From the NCBI GenBank assembly GCA_027021615.1, contig JALUTY010000114.1, positions 1-64,000 of the forward strand: a stretch of 64,000 nt of DNA. Direction: 5' to 3'. Under the pieces are notes generated by a model. That model saw only the letters and a program-made list of their open reading frames with translations. It did not search any database and was not told where the DNA came from. This document shows, in pieces, positions 27,786-34,727 of the stretch; the stretch's first letter is position 1; each line of letters starts with the position of its first letter. The DNA is from a bacterium (lineage in GTDB: Bacteria > Desulfobacterota > Deferrisomatia > Deferrisomatales > Deferrisomataceae). Both the position numbers and the translations under genes were made by a program.

Positions 27786-28379
27786 ATGGCAACCGTCGCG
27801 ATCGTTTATCACTCCCAGTACGGCCACACCGAGCTGCAGGCCAAGGCCGTGGCGCGGGGCGCCGCCGCCGTCGACGGCGTGGACGTCCGGCTCTACACCG
27901 CCGAAGAGGCCGTCGAGCGCATCGACGAGCTGGACGCGGCCGACGCGATCGTTCTTGGCACCGCCACGTACATGGGCAACATCTCGGCCGGCATGAAGCG
28001 GTTCATGGAGGCCTCGGTGTCCAAGTGGTTCGCGGCCGCCTGGCGCAACAAGATCGCCGGGGCGTTCACCAACTCCAGCTCGTTCAGCGGCGACAAGCTC
28101 AACACCCTCCAGGGCCTGGTGGTGTTCGCCATGCAGCACGGCATGATCTACGTGGGCACGGGCATGTTCCCGGCGGAGAGCGACCCGGACTCCATGAACG
28201 CCGTGGCAGGCCCCGGCCCCGAGGTCACCAACCGGGTCGGCTCGTTCATCGGGCCCATGGCCGCCAGCTTCCAGGTGGATCCGCCCGAGGCTCCGGGCCC
28301 GGGCGACATCGCCACGGCCGAGCGCTACGGCCGGCGGGTCGCCGAGGTGACCGTGCAGTTCCTGCGCGGCCGGGGCTGA
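27786..28379 (+). CDS. WrbA-like flavodoxin-fold NAD(P)H:quinone oxidoreductase
   Basis: The 197-residue protein has the flavodoxin FMN-binding start AIVYHSQYGHTELQAKAVA and the WrbA-like segment VLGTATYMGNISAGMKRFME followed by KIAGAFTNSSSFSGDK. Such enzymes reduce quinones by two electrons in the cytosol and so prevent semiquinone stress. CGAGGAGGG precedes the ATG. It is transcribed divergently from the iclR operon, and its neighbours downstream include a MarR-pirin cluster with a probable electrophile-stress role. Confidence 0.8.
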   Translation: MATVAIVYHSQYGHTELQAKAVARGAAAVDGVDVRLYTAEEAVERIDELDAADAIVLGTATYMGNISAGMKRFMEASVSKWFAAAWRNKIAGAFTNSSSFSGDKLNTLQGLVVFAMQHGMIYVGTGMFPAESDPDSMNAVAGPGPEVTNRVGSFIGPMAASFQVDPPEAPGPGDIATAERYGRRVAEVTVQFLRGRG

Positions 28380-28426
28380 GGGGAGGGCAGAGGTTCCCCC
28401 TGGGGCTTGGCGAACGTCTTGTCGCC

Positions 28427-29635
28427 TCAACCGGCGGGAAGCCCCAGGGTGAACACCGCGAAGCACGCCACGGCCAGGCCCGCGAACCCGGCGGCCCTCA
28501 GGCGGTGCCGGGGCAGGTCCCGCGCCTCCCACGCCACGATCACCGCCACGATGCACTGGAGCGTGTAAAAGAGGGCGAACGCCCGCGATGCGTACGCGAT
28601 GATGCCGTTGACGTCGGTGCTCCACGCCAGAGCCACCGTGACCAGCAGGATCAGCAGGTACGCGTACCGCACCGGCACCCGGCGGTGGGTGATGTCCTCG
28701 ATCAGGCCGCCGGCCCCCTCGGTGTCGGCCACGGCCGCGCTGAACTGGCTGCCGATCGCGGCCACCGACAGCAGGATCGGCAGCACCGCGGCCACCGGCC
28801 GGGTCATGCCCACGATCGCGGTGACGTCCGCGCCCAGATCGGGGTGGAACAGCACCGTGACCAGCGCGATGAACACCAGGTAGATCGCCGCCGACAGGAG
28901 CTGGGCGGTCCGCATGGTGGCGATCCGGAGGGCGGCCGGGTGCTCGCCCCCCAGGTACCGGGACGTCTCGAACCCCTGCACCACGATCAGCAGGCCCAGC
29001 AGGACCCGGGCGTCGTGCAGGTCCACGTCCGAGGGCACGGCGGGCAGCGCCCACCGGCCGTGGATCAAGAGGCCGGCGTTGTACACCGCAAGCCCCACCA
29101 GAAGAGCCCCGATCATCCCCAGGTTCAGCGCCACGGCGTACTTCTCGAGCCCCTCCAGCTCCCCCAGCCCCCGCCACATGCCGACCCCGCCGATCGCCAC
29201 CAGCAGGGCGGTGGTGATCGCGTGTCCGGCCGTGGGGCTGTGGACGCCGAGCGCGTTGAGAAGGAAGGCGGCCAGGAGCTGCAGGTAGTAGGTGACCGAG
29301 ATGAAGTACGCCCCGGACAGCACGATCCGGGACAGCTCGCCGATCACCTGGGCCGGGCCGTGGCCCCGGTTCTCCAGGGGTTCGAAGTAGCGGATGTTGA
29401 ACCGGATCGCGCCGCCCACCGCGTAGGCCAGGACGAGCAGGACCGCCATGAACCCCACGGCCAGGTTCCCCACGATCCCCCCGAGCAGCGGCGCGCTCAC
29501 CAGAAACCCGCTGCCCATGATCGACGCCAGGGGGGTGACCGTGGCCTTCCACCGGGCTGATCCGGCCAGGCGCCGCGAAAACGCCAGGTACGCGCCGAGC
29601 GCCAGGGCCACGGCAACGATCAGGGCACTCAGCAT
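28427..29635 (-). CDS. Multi-spanning permease of the APC/LeuT-like type
   Basis: A 402-residue integral membrane protein with about eleven hydrophobic segments. ASIMGSGFLVSAPLLGGIVG near residue 38 resembles the broken first helix of LeuT-fold amino-acid and metal permeases, and SQFSAAVADTEGAGGL near residue 270 resembles their sixth helix region. I do not recognise a subfamily or substrate. It converges with the WrbA-like gene, 47 bases from its end. Confidence 0.6.
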   Translation of the reverse strand: MLSALIVAVALALGAYLAFSRRLAGSARWKATVTPLASIMGSGFLVSAPLLGGIVGNLAVGFMAVLLVLAYAVGGAIRFNIRYFEPLENRGHGPAQVIGELSRIVLSGAYFISVTYYLQLLAAFLLNALGVHSPTAGHAITTALLVAIGGVGMWRGLGELEGLEKYAVALNLGMIGALLVGLAVYNAGLLIHGRWALPAVPSDVDLHDARVLLGLLIVVQGFETSRYLGGEHPAALRIATMRTAQLLSAAIYLVFIALVTVLFHPDLGADVTAIVGMTRPVAAVLPILLSVAAIGSQFSAAVADTEGAGGLIEDITHRRVPVRYAYLLILLVTVALAWSTDVNGIIAYASRAFALFYTLQCIVAVIVAWEARDLPRHRLRAAGFAGLAVACFAVFTLGLPAG

Positions 29636-29934
29636 CGCATCTCCCGGCGGTCGCAGCCCCGCGGCTCACCCCCCACTCGGAGGGTGAGGGGGCACTGCCG
29701 CGCGGGCCCGAAACAGGGCCGCAGCACCGTTCCCTCCTGCCCTCCGACGCGTTCGCTCACAGGGGCTCCTCCTCCGGCGGGTCGCGGTGTTAGTGTACTG
29801 CGGTGGGGAATGTCGCAACAACGGCGGGCCCCGCCCGGTTTGGGAGCGAGGGCATGGGGCCGGCGGAGAGGAGAGCGGGAACGATGTGCGATCATGGCGA
29901 CGCGGGTCAAGAACGCCCCGGTCGGAGGGCTGTG

Positions 29935-30038
29935 ATGCCGGGCCGGGACGAGGCCGGCCTGGTGGTGATCGACGTGCAGCCGGGGCTCCTCAAGGCATAC
30001 CCGCCCCGGCGGGCCCGGCGGGTGGTCGAGTCCGCGGC
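29935..30038 (+). pseudogene. N-terminal fragment of an isochorismatase-type hydrolase, interrupted
   Basis: The ATG at 29935 opens DEAGLVVIDVQPGLLKAYPP, the typical first strand of cysteine hydrolases of the isochorismatase/nicotinamidase group, with the catalytic Asp in VIDVQ. After about 35 codons the sequence runs into the inverted-repeat element starting at 30039 and no continuation is found beyond it. The upstream 300 bases (29636-29934) contain nothing else I can support. Confidence 0.55.
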
Positions 30039-30189
30039 GGGGCACGGGTTTCAGGAACCGGAATTCAGCGGACAGGAGACAGGAAATCCCGAAAAGCGTT
30101 TGGGTTCCTGGGGGTATCCTCTCGAGGCACCGAAGAGCCTTCTCCCTGTCCACCGACTTCTGAATCCTGGCCCCTGAAACCCGTGCCCC
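30039..30189. mobile_element. 151-bp MITE-like element with 30-bp inverted ends
   Basis: GGGGCACGGGTTTCAG (30039-30054) is repeated exactly and inverted at 30174-30189, and the similarity extends to 30 bases with four mismatches (30039-30068 against 30160-30189). The interior has no gene. Neither the ends nor the interior resemble the 178-bp MITE found elsewhere in the window. No flanking duplication was recognised. The left end lies exactly where the isochorismatase fragment stops making sense. Confidence 0.6.
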
Positions 30190-30247
30190 CCGGACCATAA
30201 GGTGGAGGCGAAGAGGCATGGCAATGCCTAGAACGCGTGGAAAGGGG

Positions 30248-31117
30248 TCACGGATGGGGGCTCGACTTGAGGAAGGTCCCGTTACGATACTCCCGGAAGG
30301 CGAGGTCCAGCTCCTCCTCGGTGTTCATGACGATCGGTCCTCGCCACGCCACCGGTTCGCCCAGGGGGGCGCCGGCCAAGAGCAGGAACCGGACCCCACC
30401 GGCCCCGCCCCGAACGGTGACGAGGTGGCCGGGGCCGTACAGGACGACGTGGTCGGCCGGGGTCTCCCGGGACGATCCGGGACCGAAGAGCCCCTCGCCC
30501 TCCAGGGTGTAGGCGAGCACCGTGTGGCCCGGTACCGTGGCGTGGGTGAACTCTCCGCCCGGGGACACCTCCACGTCCAGGTACTCCGGTTTTCGCACGA
30601 TCTCGGCCACCGGGCCCTCGCAGCCGTTGCAGCGGCCGGCGATCACCCTCACGATGGCGCCCCCATCGAGGCGGCACTCGGGAACGGAGGCGGCGGTCAC
30701 GCTGCGGTACCGCGGGGGCATCATCTTGTGGCTGGCCGGCAGGTTCACCCACAGCTGCAGCCCGCGCATGACCCCCGGGAAGCGTCGCGGCATCTCCTGG
30801 TGCACGATGCCGCTGCCGGCGGTCATCCACTGCACGTCGCCCGAGCCGATCACGCCCTGGTTCCCGAGGCTGTCCCCGTGGGCCACCTCGCCGCGGAGCA
30901 CGTAGGTCACCGTCTCGATGCCCCGGTGGGGGTGCCACGGAAACCCCGCCAGGTAGTCGTCCGGGTCGCTGGCGTGGATGTCGTCGAGGAGCAGGAAGGG
31001 GTCGAAGCGGGGGATCAGCCCCCGGTCGTGGCCGACGCTGCGCCGGAGCCGTACGCCGGCCCCGTCCACGGTGGGACGGCTGGCAAGGATCTGTTGCGGC
31101 TCTCGTGTCCGGTTCAT
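30248..31117 (-). CDS. Pirin family protein
   Basis: The 289-residue bicupin has the pirin motif PWHPHRGIETVTYVLRGEV and SGIVHQEMP, which carry the three His and one Glu that bind a metal in the N-terminal cupin. Bacterial pirins include quercetinases and redox-sensitive regulators of central metabolism. The ATG has GAGGAGAGCG upstream. It is the last gene of the minus-strand series isochorismatase, ABM protein, pirin under the MarR gene at 32859. Confidence 0.92.
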   Translation of the reverse strand: MNRTREPQQILASRPTVDGAGVRLRRSVGHDRGLIPRFDPFLLLDDIHASDPDDYLAGFPWHPHRGIETVTYVLRGEVAHGDSLGNQGVIGSGDVQWMTAGSGIVHQEMPRRFPGVMRGLQLWVNLPASHKMMPPRYRSVTAASVPECRLDGGAIVRVIAGRCNGCEGPVAEIVRKPEYLDVEVSPGGEFTHATVPGHTVLAYTLEGEGLFGPGSSRETPADHVVLYGPGHLVTVRGGAGGVRFLLLAGAPLGEPVAWRGPIVMNTEEELDLAFREYRNGTFLKSSPHP

Positions 31118-31263
31118 GTTCGCTCTCCTCTCGGCCGTTCGGCGCGAGTGGTGCGGCAGCGGGGGCTGAGGGTCAACCTCCACGCCCCGAGGCCGGATGG
31201 GTGTATGTGCGGGGGCTTCGTGCCCCGGCAGCGACCCGTCGGGCGTTCCGCTCCCAGGGGACG

Positions 31264-31827
31264 TCAGCCCGGTGGCGTCTCGGCGGAAGCGGGGTCGCTC
31301 AACCAGGGCCGAAAGCACCGGGTCATGATGGGCATCACGCCCCAGGCAAGGGCCAGCACGACCAGCAGGGTGACCACCCCGGTGGCGGCCCACCGGGGCC
31401 AGCCCTGGAGCAGCCGTGACACCCCCATTGAGACGAGGTAGACGGTCGGCCACACCCCGAGCCAGGTCAGCGCGGCCATCTTCCAGCGCGGAGGGGGACG
31501 GTCCGTCCCGGTCGGTTCGAAAAAGGCTTCCAGGCCGTGTAGGTTCCGGCGCGAGTACCCCTCTTCCACGAGCGGACCCACGGTCTCCTCCCAACGACGG
31601 AAATGCTCGGACGCGTAGAACGCATCGCGCTCCTCCTCGTTGGCGAAGGACCGCAGGATCCCGTAGGTACGATCTTTTCGTCCGGGCAGGGGCCGCAGCA
31701 GCTGCGCGCCGAGGGTCGAGATCTCGCCCATGGACGCCACGAAGAACGCGCGGATGGCGTCCTCGAAGGCGGCCTCGCATCCCGGCTTCACCGTGCGGGT
31801 GACGGCGACATGGATGGGGTCTTCCAT
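31264..31827 (-). CDS. ABM-domain protein with C-terminal membrane segments
   Basis: The 187-residue protein has an N-terminal antibiotic-biosynthesis-monooxygenase-like ferredoxin fold (HVAVTRTVKPGCEAAFEDAI, LRSFANEEERDAFYASE, about residues 1-105). Two hydrophobic segments follow (near WLGVWPTVYLVSMGVSRLL and AATGVVTLLVVLALAWGVM). Cofactor-free ABM proteins oxidise or degrade quinone-like compounds; the membrane anchor is unusual for them and would place the domain at the inner face of the membrane. GAGGAGGCAACGGA precedes the ATG. Confidence 0.75.
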   Translation of the reverse strand: MEDPIHVAVTRTVKPGCEAAFEDAIRAFFVASMGEISTLGAQLLRPLPGRKDRTYGILRSFANEEERDAFYASEHFRRWEETVGPLVEEGYSRRNLHGLEAFFEPTGTDRPPPRWKMAALTWLGVWPTVYLVSMGVSRLLQGWPRWAATGVVTLLVVLALAWGVMPIMTRCFRPWLSDPASAETPPG

Positions 31828-31886
31828 TCCGTTGCCTCCTCGCGGCCGGCGGTCCGGTGGGGGACCGCCGGCCGGCTCGGTTGCTC

Positions 31887-32567
31887 CTAAGGGCTGACCA
31901 CGTGCGGGTGGATCGCTGCCTGGGGAGCCTTGTGCACCATCGAGTAGGCGTACTCGATGCCGCTGCCGTACGCTCCGGCATGCTCCCGGAGGAGATCCAT
32001 CAGGGCGTCGTAGTGGTCCCGGTTGGCCCAGTCTCTCTGGAGCTCGAGCACCGTGGCGATGGTGGTCATCGGCACGGCCCCGGCCTGTACGGAGCGCCGG
32101 AGCGCCGCATCGTGGGCCGCCGAGGAGGTGGCACCGCAGGCGTCCTCCACGATGTACACGTTGTAGCCGGCATCCAGCATGTTCAGCGTGGGCCAGGTCA
32201 CGCAGACCTCGGTCCACAGCCCAGAGACGACCACGTTCCTGCGCCCCGAGGTCTCGATCGCCCGGCGGAACGCGGGGGCGTCCCAGGAGTTCATGCTGGA
32301 GCGCTCGATGGGCTGCTGGTCCGAAAGGACGTCCATCAGCTGGGGCCATACGTAGCCGCTGAACGACTCCGTCTCCACGGCGGTGAGAACGGTGGGGACC
32401 CCGAACTCCTTCGCCGCCTTGGCGAGCAGGACGACGTTGTTCACGAGCTGCTGGCGCTCGATGTTGGCGACGCCGAACAGCATCTGCGGCTGGTGGTCGA
32501 TGAAGACGACGACCGAGGTCTCCGGGGTGATCAGGCCGGCATCGGTGTGGGGCAGGATGTTCTTCAT
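31887..32567 (-). CDS. Isochorismatase-family cysteine hydrolase (YcaC-like)
   Basis: The 226-residue protein is a full-length cysteine hydrolase. The catalytic Asp is in VVVFIDHQPQM and the nucleophilic Cys in GLWTEVCVTWPTLNM. The pattern around IERSSMNSWDAPAF is typical of the YcaC subgroup, whose substrates are unknown. It is the first gene after the TTCAA-type palindrome at 32823 and is followed by the ABM and pirin genes. Confidence 0.88.
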   Translation of the reverse strand: MKNILPHTDAGLITPETSVVVFIDHQPQMLFGVANIERQQLVNNVVLLAKAAKEFGVPTVLTAVETESFSGYVWPQLMDVLSDQQPIERSSMNSWDAPAFRRAIETSGRRNVVVSGLWTEVCVTWPTLNMLDAGYNVYIVEDACGATSSAAHDAALRRSVQAGAVPMTTIATVLELQRDWANRDHYDALMDLLREHAGAYGSGIEYAYSMVHKAPQAAIHPHVVSP

Positions 32568-32822
32568 GGCTGTAGTCCTTTCGTTTTATGGTTCGCCAAA
32601 AGTTCGGAGGGGGAGTCGGCGCGGCCCGAGGGACCACGGACGCCAGGAGCACCGGTCTTGCCGCGATGGTACCGGAGGATCGGCGCCGCTCCCCGCAGCA
32701 GCCAGGCGCGCGTGAGCCGGCTTGCCGCGTCGGATGAGGTGGACACGCTCTCCATGGTCGGGCTGTCTCCTTCACATTGGGTTCGTGCTCGGCCTGAGGG
32801 AGCAGGGCTCCGCTCCATATGT

Positions 32823-32834
32823 TTCAATGTTGAA
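32823..32834. promoter_or_regulatory. Palindrome TTCAATGTTGAA, candidate MarR operator
   Basis: Five-base inverted arms TTCAA and TTGAA are separated by two bases in the 291-bp gap between marR (ends 32859) and the isochorismatase gene (starts 32567). The location fits an operator for the three-gene series. The rest of the gap holds no supported gene. Confidence 0.4.
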
Positions 32835-32858
32835 CTAAATCTCCGAGAAAAACTCCCA

Positions 32859-33311
32859 TCACTCGGCTGCCCGCTTTCCAACGATGCGGCACAGCCGCGC
32901 TAGCTCCTGCTGCTCGGAAGGGTCGAGAACGCTCAGGGCCTCGACCACGCCGGCCACGTGTCGGGGAAAGGTCCGTCGGATCAGCTCTCGGCCCTCGTCG
33001 GAGAGGTGAACCATTACGTAGCGTCGGTCCTTGGCATCTCGCCGGCGCTCCACCAGCCCCCGCTTCTCCAGGTTGTCCACGACGAGGGTGATGTTCCCGT
33101 CGGTCTTGAGAATCTTCCTTCCCAGGTCCTTTTGGCAGAGGGGGCCGAGATGGTACAGCGCCTCCAGCGCACCGAACTGGCTGATCGTGAGCCTCTCCTC
33201 CGCCAGGTGACGGTGCACGCGAGCCGTCAGCGCGTTGGCCGCCCGCATCAGCTTGATGTAGGCGTCCAACGCCCGCACTTCTTCTTCGGTTCCTCGGTGG
33301 CGGGTGCCCAT
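32859..33311 (-). CDS. MarR-family transcriptional regulator
   Basis: The 150-residue protein has the MarR winged helix: LTISQFGALEALYHLGPLCQKDLGRKILKTDGNITLVVDNLEKRGLVERR and the wing DRRYVMVHLSDEG. MarR proteins often respond to phenols, quinones or oxidants. A cysteine in the recognition region (GPLCQKD) may be relevant for redox sensing. The downstream isochorismatase, ABM and pirin genes form a plausible regulon. An AT-rich palindrome lies just upstream of its start. Confidence 0.93.
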   Translation of the reverse strand: MGTRHRGTEEEVRALDAYIKLMRAANALTARVHRHLAEERLTISQFGALEALYHLGPLCQKDLGRKILKTDGNITLVVDNLEKRGLVERRRDAKDRRYVMVHLSDEGRELIRRTFPRHVAGVVEALSVLDPSEQQELARLCRIVGKRAAE

Positions 33312-33329
33312 GCTGCCTCCAGTATGTAA

Positions 33330-33341
33330 TTTAATATTAAA
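33330..33341. promoter_or_regulatory. Perfect palindrome TTTAATATTAAA upstream of marR
   Basis: A 12-base perfect palindrome lies 19 bases before the marR start, within a short AT-rich stretch that is unusual for this genome. The position suits autoregulation of the MarR gene. It differs from the palindrome at 32823, so it may belong to the promoter or to another regulator. Confidence 0.4.
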
Positions 33342-33510
33342 ATAATAGCAGATGGGTTATTTTTGTCAAGGACATTTTCTCTGGCACGGTTGGACGCCCT
33401 GCTTCGCCATCCCTGGCTTCATTATGAAGAATTCAGAAGCCCTTCACGGTTCTCTCACGGCCCGGCGGCTGCGCTGGGGCGCGGATCGATGGTGACCCCG
33501 GTGCGCCGGG

Positions 33511-33660
33511 TGCTCCCACGCCGCGACCATCGACGCCGACGGCCAGCTGGAGCCCGAGCAGATCCCGGAGCTCCTCGCGGTCGCACGGTCCCGGCCCCGG
33601 GACCTGCTGGTGGTGGGCCCCCGGGACGTGCGCTTTCTCTCCTGCCCGGACCAAGGGCTC
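33511..33660 (+). pseudogene. Fragment of a family 2 glycosyltransferase
   Basis: The frame beginning near 33511 reads AATIDADGQLEPEQIPELL and DLLVVGPRDV, matching the nucleotide-sugar-binding DxD region and following strand of GT2 enzymes ('TIDADGQHDPxDIP'). The N-terminal third and everything after about 33650 are missing or out of frame. The remaining 33661-33981 contains only short frames that I cannot assign. Confidence 0.55.
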
Positions 33661-33981
33661 ACCGCGTGCCTGCTCGCGGGAGGCGGGCCGCTGGTGGGGG
33701 GCCTGACCGCCGAGCTCCGGGCCTGGCGTCCCACGCTCCTCGTGACCCCCGCGCTGGAGAACCGTCACCCCCGCCACCACAGCGGGGAAGCAGGGGGGAT
33801 CCAGCCCTTCGGGCCGGTTCACCCTGCGCCTGGTCGGGGTGCGCCCGGGCGGCGCGATCGAGTCTCGCACCGTTCGAGCGGCGGCCTCGGCGCCTCGTCC
33901 CCCGCCCTGGGTGGCGCCGGACCCTCGGGCCTGCTGGTTCGCCAAGGTGGAACGGCGGTACGGCTTCTTCGATAGGGCCGG

Positions 33982-34562
33982 ATGGCTTCGGTTCGTCCCG
34001 GAGCCCACCCGGCGGGTCGGAGCGGAGGGGCCTTGTCCCTCGGCCTCATCCTGCTCGGTGCCGGCGCCGCGGCAGAGCCGGGCTCCCCCGGGGGCGTCCC
34101 TGGGGCCTGGAGGAGGGCCCGCCGCATCCTCCGGGAAGGGTGCACGGGCCTGTACCTCTCGGGCTATGCCTACCACGGCCGGGGGACGTACGATCGTGCG
34201 AGGCTCGACGACCCGAACAAGCATGCCTGGGGCATCGGGGCCGGCCGATCCCTAGACAGCGGCCCCCGCCACCACGAGGGCCTCTCTACGTGATCGCCAC
34301 CCGCGACTCCCACGGCGAGATCCAGGCAGCCGCCGGGTACGTGCGCACGTTTCTGCCCGTGGGTCACCCCGGGGCTCGGTTTCACGCCGTTCCTGCGGTC
34401 CCGGGCGGACGTGCTCGGCCGCCTCGCGTTCCCCGCGGTGCTCCCCGTGGGCACCCTCGAGCTCGGCCGGGCGGCTCTCGTGATCTCGTACCTGCCCCCC
34501 GTGCCGGGCAGGCGAACTTCGCCGACGTGCCTAGCGTGCTCGTCCGGCTGAGCCTTCGGTAG
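33982..34562 (+). pseudogene. pagP: Frameshifted lipid A palmitoyltransferase gene
   Basis: A signal-peptide-like start (GGALSLGLILLGAGAAAEP) is followed in frame by TGLYLSGYAYHGRGTYDRA, NKHAWGIGAGRS and HHEGL. These match PagP, the outer-membrane enzyme that adds palmitate to lipid A; the active-site His is in YHGRG. A two-base insertion (CTCTCT) shifts the frame to LYVIATRDSHGEI, which has the catalytic Asp-Ser pair. Further shifts lead to GLGFTPFLRSRADVLGRL and finally NFADVPSVLVRLSLR before TAG at 34560. At least three frameshifts are needed, so the gene is not functional as written. Confidence 0.7.
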
Positions 34563-34727
34563 CGCCTCGCAAGCCGGGTGCCTCACCGGCCCCCCGATCT
34601 TCACGCCTTCTTCAGAGTCCGTTCACGCCCCCTTCAGAGTCCGTTTCCTACCCTGTCTCCAGTCCCTTCCCGCAGCACTCGCCAGCCCGCCGCCTGCCGT
34701 CCCGGCGGCGAAGACCAGGGGCAGCGC

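Noticed and set aside
31118-31981. In-frame extension of the pirin gene to give 577 codons
   Set aside because: The added part overlaps the ABM and isochorismatase genes and has no domain; the ATG at 31117 has a good ribosome binding site.
32564-32881. 105-codon frame on the minus strand between marR and the isochorismatase gene
   Set aside because: It overlaps the marR end and the isochorismatase start, has no domain, and contains the proposed operator.
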